Shown: one piece after another, positions 44,142 through 54,881 of the stretch
Position numbering within the stretch: the first letter of the stretch is position 1
Layout: every line of letters starts with the position of its first letter
Assembly: GCA_035468985.1 (NCBI GenBank)
Contig: DATISF010000042.1
Coordinates: 48,684 to 112,683, forward strand
Length of the DNA stretch: 64,000 bases
Direction of reading: 5' to 3'
Source of the DNA: DASVHS01 sp035468985
GTDB taxonomy: Bacteria > Acidobacteriota > Thermoanaerobaculia > Gp7-AA8
The notes under the pieces: model-generated
Database searches by the model: none
What the model was told of the DNA's origin: nothing
Seen by the model: only the letters and a program-made list of their open reading frames with translations
Translations under genes and position numbers: made by a program

Positions 44142-44577
44142 TGGCGGCATCCGTTATCTGACCGTTCAGGATCTCGTCGAACTGCATCGCGCGGTGAGTG
44201 CCGAATTTGGCGGAACCCAGGCGCAGCCGGGAGTCGTCGAATCGCAGTTCGGCTTGCTCAACGCCGTCCAGCGTCCGCAGGTGACGACGCTCGGGCGCGA
44301 GGCCTATCCTTCATTTCCTGAGAAGGTGGCCGCTTTCGTGTTCGCGCTTCTCTCCTATCGGCCGTTTCACGGAGGCAATCGACGGCTGGCGCTGGCCTCG
44401 ATGTTCGCGTTCTGCGAGTTGAACAACAAGACGATCGACTCGCGCGTGCTCGACGAAAAATCAGCGGAGACGCTGTTGAAGCGCGCCGCCGGTCACCGCG
44501 AGATGGGGATTCCGCCCGAGAACGTCTTCCGCGAGTTCCGCGAGATGATGCGGCGGGCGATCGTTCCTACTCCGTAG
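43864..44577 (+). CDS. Doc/Fic-family protein with degenerate catalytic motif; start uncertain
   Basis: From about 44149 the frame encodes a Doc-type Fic domain: IRYLTVQDLVELHRAV, GVVESQFGLLNAVQRPQ, FPEKVAAFVFALLSY and RPFHGGNRRLALASMF. In active Fic/Doc proteins the loop is HxFx(D/E)(A/G)N(K/R)R; here the first His is Arg and the acidic residue is Gly, so AMPylation or phosphorylation by the standard mechanism seems unlikely. The only ATG in frame is 43864, giving ~95 low-complexity residues that overlap the Lys-rich ORF out of frame. Alternatives are initiation near ATC 44149 or CTG 44158, a +1 frameshift near 44139, or a 1-base indel that split one gene. The domain identity is good; the boundaries are not. 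Confidence 0.65.
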   Translation: MAKKQKAKKPAKPQGKKAAKPARASKAPQRAAKPKSKPSSKKSKSRPGSPATTASPAPASRPSPSLSRIPSSPTLSSGLSRNIRTPSGGSQTDGGIRYLTVQDLVELHRAVSAEFGGTQAQPGVVESQFGLLNAVQRPQVTTLGREAYPSFPEKVAAFVFALLSYRPFHGGNRRLALASMFAFCELNNKTIDSRVLDEKSAETLLKRAAGHREMGIPPENVFREFREMMRRAIVPTP

Positions 44578-44995
44578 CGCCGCCGCGCCGGTGCAGCTCC
44601 GCGTTGATGCGTCCGAGAAGGATGCGCGAGACGCGGATGTCGTGTCCGAGGTCGATGAGCAGGATGGTGATGTCGCCACCCGCCCACATGACTCCGGCCA
44701 GCACCAGCATCTGCGTCACCTCCGCGATCAGCGTCGGCAGCGCCGCCCCCGCCTCGGTCAGCAGTCCGGTGACGACCTCACCGATCATCATCAGCAGCAT
44801 CAGGACCGCGAGGATCTTGAACAGCCGCGCGATGTAGCGCAGCGCCACGTAAGGCTCGAGATCGTCGGTGCGCACTTCTTCTATCTTCCCGCGGTGCTCG
44901 TCCGCGCGGATTGGCGGCGCCCCACACAGAGGGCATGTCGTGGACGGATCCGTTCGCACGCCGCCACACTCGGGACATTTCACTTCATCTGCCAC
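44567..44995 (-). CDS. zinc-ribbon membrane protein
   Basis: This 142-residue protein has an N-terminal zinc ribbon (Cys7, Cys10, Cys21, Cys24), a charged linker and two hydrophobic helices (about 63-85 and 92-115). A basic cytoplasmic tail (RILLGRINAELHRRG) ends it. The GTG start has AGGAGG eight bases upstream. It is convergent with the Doc-like gene and overlaps its last 11 bases. Function unknown; the architecture is common among small bacterial membrane sensors. Confidence 0.8.
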   Translation of the reverse strand: MADEVKCPECGGVRTDPSTTCPLCGAPPIRADEHRGKIEEVRTDDLEPYVALRYIARLFKILAVLMLLMMIGEVVTGLLTEAGAALPTLIAEVTQMLVLAGVMWAGGDITILLIDLGHDIRVSRILLGRINAELHRRGGATE

Positions 44996-45025
44996 TGCAA
45001 AACCTCCTGTACGTCAGGCCTCGTT

Positions 45026-46165
45026 TCAGCCATTGCCGGTGCCGCGCCACCTCGCGCGAAAACCGCGCACATCGATGTGCGTGAACGGTCCGTGGCCACA
45101 GCATGCGGAATAAACGCCAATTCCTCCGGCCAGAGAGGGGTACTTGCGCTCGACGCGATCCGCGGCATCCGATACGACCTGGGCATCGCGTGTATCCACC
45201 CGCCCGTCGTGATTCAAATCATCCTCGGACCCGTTTCCGTCGTTGTCGACGAAGACGTCCGATGCATCGCCGTACATGTGCCGGCTCAGGTTCGCCCTTC
45301 CGGCCGTGATCCCACCCGTGTAGTTGTAGTTCGGCGTCCGGAACCCGCTCATGATCGTCAGGTGCCGGACGGGATGGCCGGCGGCCTCGAGCTCCTGAAT
45401 GGTCAGCTCCAGCTTGTCGATCAGCTTCGGATTGAGCAAGAGGTACTTCGGCCAGACGTTCGGCTGATCCCTGGTCAGGAAATCGCGCAGCCGGAAGTGG
45501 GCGGACACAGGCGTGTCGGCGTTGTCCGGCGTGACTTTGATGAAGCCTACCGGATTCGCGTACGACGACGCCCGCGGTTTCCCGCCCCGCTCATACGGCC
45601 AGTTGCCGAGGTAGTAGAGGCCGATGCGGCCTGAATGTTTCTCGGAGAACGGGACGAGCGTGATCACGCTGAAATCGCTGATCGCGCGCGTAGCCTGATC
45701 GATCTGCACGGCGAGGTTGTAGACGCCCGGGTTCGACGGCGCAGTAAACGTCGACGAAACCGGGGCTGATCGCCCCTGCGTGAGCACGGCGCGGGCGCCG
45801 TTCGGCGTCTGTCCCACGATCGGCTTGCCGGGCGGTTGTGTGGTGAACCGGACGTTCCCCGACTCCCCACGCAGCGGCGCCAGAAAGGCGAGCATGGCGT
45901 CGTTGATGTAGGCGGCCTTCGGCGCCCCCGGCTCGAGGATCGTGGTCGCGATTCGCGGGGCGGGAGGGGGCGCGGGAACGGCTCGATGAGTCTCGGCGCG
46001 CTCGATGCGGCGCGTCTCCACGATCGAACCGATCCAGCCGGCGATGAACAGCACGATGATCGCGGTCGCGACCCATGTGAAGATCCGCTCCTGGCGCTCC
46101 GTCAGGCCGCCGTAGACACGGTGGCGCTTCGGAGTCGTTGGAAGAAGAGGCGCACCTCTGTCCAT
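45026..46165 (-). CDS. M15-like (LAS-fold) peptidase with EF-hand-type insertion
   Basis: The 379-residue protein has one N-terminal membrane anchor (about 29-50) and a Pro-rich linker, then two beta-sandwich-like segments. The C-terminal zinc peptidase domain has SGFRTPNYNYTGG, SRHMYGDASDV (His296, Asp303) and FTHIDVRG (His363), the ligand set of D,D-/L,D-carboxypeptidases acting on peptidoglycan. Between Asp303 and His363 lies an acidic insertion (307-324) with D316-x-N-x-D-G-x-V-D324, a textbook EF-hand/dockerin calcium loop, so activity may depend on calcium. It is followed by the VWA gene on the same strand. Confidence 0.82.
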   Translation of the reverse strand: MDRGAPLLPTTPKRHRVYGGLTERQERIFTWVATAIIVLFIAGWIGSIVETRRIERAETHRAVPAPPPAPRIATTILEPGAPKAAYINDAMLAFLAPLRGESGNVRFTTQPPGKPIVGQTPNGARAVLTQGRSAPVSSTFTAPSNPGVYNLAVQIDQATRAISDFSVITLVPFSEKHSGRIGLYYLGNWPYERGGKPRASSYANPVGFIKVTPDNADTPVSAHFRLRDFLTRDQPNVWPKYLLLNPKLIDKLELTIQELEAAGHPVRHLTIMSGFRTPNYNYTGGITAGRANLSRHMYGDASDVFVDNDGNGSEDDLNHDGRVDTRDAQVVSDAADRVERKYPSLAGGIGVYSACCGHGPFTHIDVRGFRARWRGTGNG

Positions 46166-46198
46166 CAGGAAGCGCTCGGTTCACGGATTGTGCCGGAT

Positions 46199-46252
46199 GT
46201 GGAGCGCGGCCGTCCTCGGCCGCCGGCGCGCGAGGTCGCGCGTCGATCCACG
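46199..46252. repeat. family E palindrome
   Basis: GTGGAGCGCGGCCGTCCTCG through CGCGTCGATCCAC matches the other family E copies. Its right end is one base from the VWA gene stop codon; together with 33 bp of unique sequence it fills the gap to the peptidase gene. Confidence 0.75.
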
Positions 46253-46253
46253 C

Positions 46254-47681
46254 CTACGGAAAGTACCCCCGCGGGATCCGCAGCTGATGGCCGCCGCGAT
46301 CCTCGATGGCCAGCGCATGCCACTGATCGGCGGCCGACGCTTCCGAGTAGAACGCAATCTGATACTGCTGCCGGAGCTCGTCCGCGATGCGGCGGTAGAC
46401 GCCGGGTAGCTCGCGTTCACCCTTGATGATGAAGTACGTCGCGCCGGTATCGCGCGCGATCTGTGCCAGACGGCGGGCCTGGAGGTATCCGATTCCGAAC
46501 CGCATCAGCCGCGTCAGCATCTTGTTCTTGACGATCGGATAGATCGGAACGGCTGCATACCGCGCGTAGTACACCAGATTGTCGAGCGTGAACGCGCTCC
46601 CCTGATCGACGCCGTCGGTGAGGACCACGAGCGCGCGGCGACCGGGCTGTTTCTGCAATTCGAAGAGCATCTCGATCGCTGTGTCGTAGAGATGCGTCTC
46701 GCCCGCCGGCTTCACGCGATCGACGGATGCCGCGGCAGCATCGAAGTCATTCGTGAAACCGGTCAGCCAGAACACGCGCTGATTGAAGCCGACGACGGCG
46801 ATGCGGTCCTGCGGACGCAGCAACGTCTTCGCGAACTGCCGCGCCGCGTCCTTCACGACCGGCAGCTCCTCGAGCATGCTCTCCGAGTAATCGATCAGCA
46901 GGATCACCGACAGCGGCTGATTGGCGGCAGGGACGAGCGCCTCGATCTTTCGCGGCTTGCCGTCGTCGATCAGCGAGAGCTGCATCGCCCGCACGGGGCC
47001 ACTGCCCGACGCGACCGACACCGGAACCTGCTGGACGGTCACCTCGACGGACTCACTCGGCCTCTCGCCGAAGAACACGACGTCGTTCGCCTCGGCGCCA
47101 CTGCTGCCATGGGCGACGACACGGGCATAGACCGCATTCGGCGCCGATTTCACGTCGACTGACGCCGCGTACGGAGGAACGGCGGCGCTGCCCACCTTGT
47201 CCTCGCCGATGTAGAAATCGACACCGGCGACGTTGACCTCCGGCGGCTTGACCACATTCGCGGAGAGCGTCATCGAACCGCTCGACGGCACTTCATGCGG
47301 GGCCGACAGCCGCACGCGAAACGGCGGCCGCGGATCGTTGACCACCATCTCATCCTCGGCCACCGCATTTCCCTGGCCGTCGTAGCCGACCGCGCGCATG
47401 CGCAGCCGGCGAATGTACTGGCCCACGTTGACCTGCACCGTGAGCGTGCGTCCGATCCCTTCGCTGTACTTCACCCCGTTGATGAAGAACTCGATGCGCT
47501 GCACGGGCTCCGACGCGACGATCGGAACGTACAGCGTTCCGTGCACGAGCCCCTCGGGCTTTTCGGTGATGTGAATGCTTTGGGCATTGAGGGTTGCGCT
47601 CAGAGCGATCAAAAGGATGAGGGATGAGGGATGAGGGATGAAACGGCTCACGGGCGATTGAACACGTGGTTCTTCATCCAT
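46254..47681 (-). CDS. secreted VWA-domain protein (acidobacterial VWFA-related type)
   Basis: This 475-residue protein has a signal-like N-terminus, then Ig-like segments (residues ~40-220) and a von Willebrand A domain with the MIDAS start LLIDYSESM, the later VVLTDGVDQGSAF and a C-terminal RRIADELRQQYQIAFY. This combination is the 'VWFA-related Acidobacterial domain' type. It likely mediates metal-dependent adhesion at the envelope. The signal region RFIPHPSSLILLIAL is partly encoded by a heptanucleotide repeat, so the real N-terminus may have been remodelled. ATG 47681 has GGAGG five bases upstream. Confidence 0.85.
   Translation of the reverse strand: MDEEPRVQSPVSRFIPHPSSLILLIALSATLNAQSIHITEKPEGLVHGTLYVPIVASEPVQRIEFFINGVKYSEGIGRTLTVQVNVGQYIRRLRMRAVGYDGQGNAVAEDEMVVNDPRPPFRVRLSAPHEVPSSGSMTLSANVVKPPEVNVAGVDFYIGEDKVGSAAVPPYAASVDVKSAPNAVYARVVAHGSSGAEANDVVFFGERPSESVEVTVQQVPVSVASGSGPVRAMQLSLIDDGKPRKIEALVPAANQPLSVILLIDYSESMLEELPVVKDAARQFAKTLLRPQDRIAVVGFNQRVFWLTGFTNDFDAAAASVDRVKPAGETHLYDTAIEMLFELQKQPGRRALVVLTDGVDQGSAFTLDNLVYYARYAAVPIYPIVKNKMLTRLMRFGIGYLQARRLAQIARDTGATYFIIKGERELPGVYRRIADELRQQYQIAFYSEASAADQWHALAIEDRGGHQLRIPRGYFP
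47615..47641. repeat. heptanucleotide tandem repeat (GGATGAG)
   Basis: Nearly four units of GGATGAG lie inside the predicted signal peptide of the VWA gene. On the coding strand they read HPSS-like residues. Confidence 0.8.
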
Positions 47682-47709
47682 CATCCCTCCGCCCTCATCC
47701 CCTGGGGGG

Positions 47710-48642
47710 TCATCCGAAGACTCGCGCGAGATCGAACCGCTTTTTCGCGAGCACGGGCTTCCAGAGGTCGCCGGCTTTCGCCACGCGCTCCCGCACATTG
47801 TCGATGCGGAAATCCTCGATGCGCACGCCGTCCTCGACTTCGTCCCACGTGACCGGAGTCGAGACCGAAGCAATGGGCGTCGGCCGGATCGAGTAGATCG
47901 AGGCCAGCGTCCGCCCCCACGCATTCTGGTTGTAATCGACGAGCACGCGTCCATGGGGACGTTTCACCTTGCGATACTCGGCGGTGATGATCTTCGGGTG
48001 ACGCCCCTCGAGCTCGATGGCGATCGCCTTCGCGAACGTCCAGACCTCTTTCTGCGCCGGGCCGCGGACGATCGGAGTGTACACATGAATCCCTTTCGAT
48101 CCCGTCGTCTTCGGATACGTCGGCATCTTCAGCTGGCCGAGGATGTCGCGGACGCGCAGAGCCACCTCGCGCACCTTCGCAAAGTTCGCACCCGGGCCGG
48201 GATCGAGATCGAAGTGGAGAAAATCGGGGCGGTCGGTGTCATCGCAGCGGGAGTACCACGGATTGAGGTCGATGCAACCGAGGTTGATGAGCCAAAGCAG
48301 CGACGGGAGGTCCTGCACGATCGGGAAGTTGATGACGCCCGCGCTGCCGTGGTCGATGGTGCAGATCTCGATCCACTCGGGACGCGGCTCCGGCGCGCGC
48401 TTCATGTAGAAGAAATCGCCCTCCGCGCCATTCGGGTAGCGCTTCATGACCATGGCGCGATCGGCAAGATGCGGCAGCAGCCAGGGCGAGATGTCCGCGT
48501 AGTACTGGAGCAGATCGCGCTTCCGCAATCCGAGCTTCTTCCAGAACAGCTTTTTCAGATTGGTGAGGCGGACGTCGCGGTCGCCGAATCGAAGGATTAC
48601 TTCTTCGGCCCCATCGGGGATGACAACACGTTTCGCGCCCAT
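47710..48642 (-). CDS. LigD-type DNA polymerase/primase domain protein
   Basis: This 310-residue stand-alone polymerase domain belongs to the archaeo-eukaryotic primase-like LigD-Pol family. Conserved segments are LTNLKKLFW, YYADISPWLLPHLADRAM, the catalytic HFDLDPGPGA with two Asp, TTGSKGIHVYTPI and VLVDYNQNAWGRTL. It fills gaps with ribonucleotides during Ku-dependent end joining. No ligase or nuclease domain is fused and no Ku gene is visible here. The start overlaps the upstream gene by 46 bases. Confidence 0.93.
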   Translation of the reverse strand: MGAKRVVIPDGAEEVILRFGDRDVRLTNLKKLFWKKLGLRKRDLLQYYADISPWLLPHLADRAMVMKRYPNGAEGDFFYMKRAPEPRPEWIEICTIDHGSAGVINFPIVQDLPSLLWLINLGCIDLNPWYSRCDDTDRPDFLHFDLDPGPGANFAKVREVALRVRDILGQLKMPTYPKTTGSKGIHVYTPIVRGPAQKEVWTFAKAIAIELEGRHPKIITAEYRKVKRPHGRVLVDYNQNAWGRTLASIYSIRPTPIASVSTPVTWDEVEDGVRIEDFRIDNVRERVAKAGDLWKPVLAKKRFDLARVFG

Positions 48643-49244
48643 TCGCGTGCGAGCTCCACCGGATCGTTACCGTTTCTGCGCCGCGGCGCATTGAGCGAAG
48701 TGTATTCGAGCTCACGATTCGCCCGCGCCGCCCGGAGCAGCAGGCCTCCCCGGCTCATGTCGCCGAGCCCCGCGAACATCGCTGGAAAGAGGAGGCGTTG
48801 CCCGAAGATGGGCCACAGCACGTCGACGTACTTCCCGCTGGCGACGCTGCCGAGAAGCACGACCTGCGCGCCGGCGGGAAGCGATTCGGCGAGAACGTTC
48901 GCGTCGCGCTCCAGCGGCTGGCGATAGTTGCGCTTCCGCACGTCCACTTCGGTCTTGCTCAGGACCTTCATGCGCTCCGGCGTAATGGACCAGTCGGGCG
49001 GCACGAGTCCGAAGCCCGGCGCGATGACGCGCGTTCCCTCGGCCCCGCCGAAATGAAGCGCGTACGTGATCTTGCCTCGGAAGTAGAGCGCGCTCATGAA
49101 GGCGAACGCGAGCGCGATCGGCACGCCGTCCGGCGAGCGATAGAGCTGCGCCGCCTCGAAATTCGCCCGCGGCGAAGTGAGCTGTTTCGCGCGAAGGCCG
49201 CTCAGGTTCGCCGGAGAGAGCAGGAAGACCTTCGTCGGGGACAT
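48597..49244 (-). CDS. conserved protein of unknown function overlapping ligD-Pol
   Basis: This 215-residue soluble protein is built of alternating strands and helices: KVFLLSPANLSGLRAKQL, SALYFRGKITYALHF, GSVASGKYVDVLWPIFG and LLFPAMFAGLGDMSRGG. It looks like a real conserved family (I recall similar unannotated bacterial proteins) but I cannot name it. The GSVASGKY segment resembles a phosphate-binding loop. It overlaps the LigD-type polymerase gene by 46 bases, so the two are cotranscribed and may share a repair role. Confidence 0.75.
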   Translation of the reverse strand: MSPTKVFLLSPANLSGLRAKQLTSPRANFEAAQLYRSPDGVPIALAFAFMSALYFRGKITYALHFGGAEGTRVIAPGFGLVPPDWSITPERMKVLSKTEVDVRKRNYRQPLERDANVLAESLPAGAQVVLLGSVASGKYVDVLWPIFGQRLLFPAMFAGLGDMSRGGLLLRAARANRELEYTSLNAPRRRNGNDPVELAREWARNVLSSPMGPKK

Positions 49245-49268
49245 GGCACGGCGAGGAACAGCCGGCCC

Positions 49269-49940
49269 TCAGCGCAACTTCCCCACAGCCTTCACGACCG
49301 CCTCGCGGCGGCGCTCCTGAAATTCACTCCTCGCTGCCCTGACATCCGCGACGATCGAGTCCGCGGCCTTCTCCGGATGCCCATGAAACGGCGGCTTCGG
49401 CTCGTACTCGATGATCAGTTGAATGTGCTGCGCCAGTTCCGCTCCGAACCATTCCGCGACCACGCTCAGGGCGAAATCGATTCCGGCGGTCACGCCGCCG
49501 CCGGTGATCCGGTTTCGGTCGCGGACGACCCGCTCATCGACCGGCGTCGCGCCGAACAGCGGCAGGAACTCCATCGCCGTCCAGTGTGTCGCGGCACGGT
49601 ATCCGTCGAGGAGACCGGCGGCGCCCAGGATGAGCGCGCCGGTGCAGACGGAGGTGACGTAGCGCGCGCCTCCGGCCTGCGAGCGCACAAACGCGAGCAG
49701 GCCATCGTCGAGGATGGCTTCGTTCACACCCGGACCTCCGGGACAAAGGAGCACATCGCACTGCGGCGCACCGTCGAAGGTGGCATTCGGCGCGATCGGA
49801 AGGCCGAACTCGCTGCGAACGGGAGCGAGCGAATTGGCGACCAGCAGGAGCTCGCATTGCGGCACGCGGCTGAAGACCTCGTACGGTCCGGTGAGGTCGA
49901 GCTGCGTGAGCCGCGGAAAGAGGACTGCCGCGATTCGCAT
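49269..49940 (-). CDS. DJ-1/PfpI-superfamily protein
   Basis: The 223-residue alpha/beta protein has the nucleophile-elbow Cys99 in VTSVCTGALILGAAGLL and the FPRLTQLDLTGPYEVF N-terminus with its acidic partner. It resembles cyclohexyl-isocyanide hydratase and the N-terminal domain of AraC-type amidase regulators, without the DNA-binding part. Function could be hydration, deglycation or redox sensing. Its ATG overlaps the stop of the upstream secreted protein. Confidence 0.88.
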   Translation of the reverse strand: MRIAAVLFPRLTQLDLTGPYEVFSRVPQCELLLVANSLAPVRSEFGLPIAPNATFDGAPQCDVLLCPGGPGVNEAILDDGLLAFVRSQAGGARYVTSVCTGALILGAAGLLDGYRAATHWTAMEFLPLFGATPVDERVVRDRNRITGGGVTAGIDFALSVVAEWFGAELAQHIQLIIEYEPKPPFHGHPEKAADSIVADVRAARSEFQERRREAVVKAVGKLR

Positions 49941-50788
49941 CAGCGGAGGCGTCGCAGCGTCTCTTTCAGCAGCCTGTCGCCCTTGTCCTGATCGTCCTTC
50001 TTCTCGCTGCGCAGCAATTCATCTGCGCGACGCAGATCGCGCACGATCGTCAGCAACGGGGGCGAATCGGAACCGGGAAAGAGCGAGGACTCGAGCGCGG
50101 CGATCTCGGCATCGACCGTCGCCGGATCGGGCGTCTCGCGAATCCGCTCGAGCGCCTTGATCGTCGAGTACGACGGGTTCGCGGGATCGTCCTGCGCAAC
50201 CGCCTGGCTGAAGTGAATCTCGGCGACCGCTTCTTTCGAATCGCGTCGATCGACCGACACCTGCGCGTCAGCCATGACCCGCTCGTAGATTCCGTCGAGC
50301 TCGAGGGTCTGCGACGTGTCGGGCTGCATCCAGCGGTTGATATGCATCACGTCGGCTTGCCGGTCGTAGTTGATACGCACATCACCTACGTAGACGGGAT
50401 TGTTGCCCTTGAACATGGAACGCTTGCTCGGGACGACAACCCGCACGGCGTAAACGTGATTGCTCGAAGACTCGAACATGTCGGGATCGCCCTGCCCATG
50501 CACGGCCACCACCGTGTGCACTTTCTTGTCCGTCGGTCCGTTGCCGCTCGGCCGCACCCAGCGCACCCATTTGTAACCGCCGCCCGGCTGTGGCTCTCGC
50601 AGCTCTTCGATTCGTTGATCGATGAAGTGCTGCACGTCGCTCGACGACGAGTACCTGCGCATCATGATGGAGCGGATCTGGTACAGCGCGCCGAGATGCG
50701 TGAGCGGGCCGGCGCAGTCATCCCGCTCGATGGCCAGAGCGGGGATGGCGATGGCGAGGGCGCAACAGAACAGCAGAATTCGCTTCAT
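49940..50788 (-). CDS. secreted hypothetical protein
   Basis: The 282-residue product has a signal peptide (MKRILLFCCALAIAIPALA). A conserved-looking domain has YSSSSDVQHFIDQRIEELRE and VYVGDVRINYDRQADVM, and the C-terminal part is helical and charged (ALERIRETPDP.., DLRRADELLRSEKKDDQDKG). No family recognised. Its start overlaps the alcohol dehydrogenase-like stop (ATGA) and its stop overlaps the DJ-1 gene start, a compact operon. Confidence 0.75.
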   Translation of the reverse strand: MKRILLFCCALAIAIPALAIERDDCAGPLTHLGALYQIRSIMMRRYSSSSDVQHFIDQRIEELREPQPGGGYKWVRWVRPSGNGPTDKKVHTVVAVHGQGDPDMFESSSNHVYAVRVVVPSKRSMFKGNNPVYVGDVRINYDRQADVMHINRWMQPDTSQTLELDGIYERVMADAQVSVDRRDSKEAVAEIHFSQAVAQDDPANPSYSTIKALERIRETPDPATVDAEIAALESSLFPGSDSPPLLTIVRDLRRADELLRSEKKDDQDKGDRLLKETLRRLR

Positions 50789-51105
50789 GGCCTGATTATG
50801 CACTTGAGCGTTCCCGGCCGTTGGGCGTGCTCGAACGCGGCAATCGCATCGCCGAGCGGGTACGTCGCGTCGATCAGCGGCCGGACGTCGATCTTCTTTT
50901 CGGCGAGGAGTTTCAGCGCCGGTGCAAAGGGTCCGCAGCGCGATCCGACGATCGTGATCTCGTCGACGACGATCGATGACATGTTCAGCGTGAGGTTGCC
51001 GGCGTAGGTGCTTTTCATCACCAGCGTGCCCCGCGGCCGCACGGCGTTGCGCGCGATCGGGAACGCCTCGGGGTTTCCGCTGCACTCGACCACGATGTCG
51101 AATGA

Positions 51106-51135
51106 TCGGGGCTCGGGGTTCGGGGCTCGGGGCTC
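51106..51135. repeat. heptanucleotide tandem repeat (TCGGGGC)
   Basis: Four units TCGGGGY lie inside the Rossmann domain of the alcohol dehydrogenase-like gene, in frame overall. Confidence 0.8.
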
Positions 51136-51628
51136 GCCGTGACGCCCCCACACGGTCAACTTGCAGCCGGTGAGCGCCAGGGTTTGCTCGATCAGACGTC
51201 CGAGCTTCCCGTGTCCGACCACGAGCACGCGATCCTCGGGGGTCACGCGGACCTGCTCCCGAATCTCGAGCGCCGCGGCGAGCGGCTCGGTGAAGACGGC
51301 CTCCTCGTCGCCGACGTTGTCGGGCACCACGTGCAGGTTCTCGCGCGGAAGGCTCAGAAACTCGGCGAATGCGCCGTTCCGGTTCGCGATCCCGAGGACG
51401 GTCCGCCGCTCGCAGTGTGTGCGGCGGCCGGCTCGGCAAGCCTCGCACTGTCCACAGGAAACGTTGATCTCGCCGACGACGCGCTTCCCGTCGGCGACGC
51501 CGACGAACTCGTGTCCGGGCACGCCGGTGAAGGGGTAGTACCCGCGAGTCAGCTCGAGGTCGGTGTTGCAGATGCCGGCGAGGAGAACGCGCACGAGGAC
51601 CTCGCCGTCGCGCGCGGGTTGCGGGACG

Positions 51629-54481
<2,853 letters not shown>

Positions 54482-54526
54482 GGGACGGCTGATACTAACT
54501 CTCAGCGCGGCGGCGGTGTTCCCGTT

Positions 54527-54853
54527 CTACGGGATGTGGACGGAAGCGGCCAACCACTCGGCGTAAGCGATCGAGATCGCATCGACCTTGAGGACCATGA
54601 ACTCAGGGACCTCGTATGGATGGCGGGCGGACAGCGCCTCCCGCAGGCGGTCGACGTTCGGCTCAACGGTCTTGATGATCAGCAGCTGCTCGGCGTCCTC
54701 TTCAATCTCGTTCTTCCACCTGTAGATCGAGCGGATGCCGGGCACGATATTGACGCACGCGGCGAGCCTGGCCTCCACGAGCTCTCGAGCGAGCGGAGCG
54801 GCGTCGAACGAACCGCCGACGGTAGTCAGCACGATGCATGCAGTCAGGTTCAC
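54527..54853 (-). CDS. cutA: CutA-like divalent cation tolerance protein
   Basis: The 108-residue protein has the CutA1 trimeric ferredoxin-like fold: LARELVEARLAACVNIVPGI, SIYRWKNEIEEDAEQLLIIKT and HPYEVPEFMVLKV. Linked to copper/divalent metal tolerance, although its biochemical role is still debated. It is divergent from the mtgA-like gene across 28 bp. Confidence 0.95.
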   Translation of the reverse strand: MNLTACIVLTTVGGSFDAAPLARELVEARLAACVNIVPGIRSIYRWKNEIEEDAEQLLIIKTVEPNVDRLREALSARHPYEVPEFMVLKVDAISIAYAEWLAASVHIP

Positions 54854-54881
54854 GGCTCCAATCTAGGTAGAATCCGCCGCC

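Noticed and set aside
49940..51448. 502-codon frame covering the secreted protein
   Set aside because: The upstream part is a shadow of the dehydrogenase gene; the signal peptide begins at 50788.
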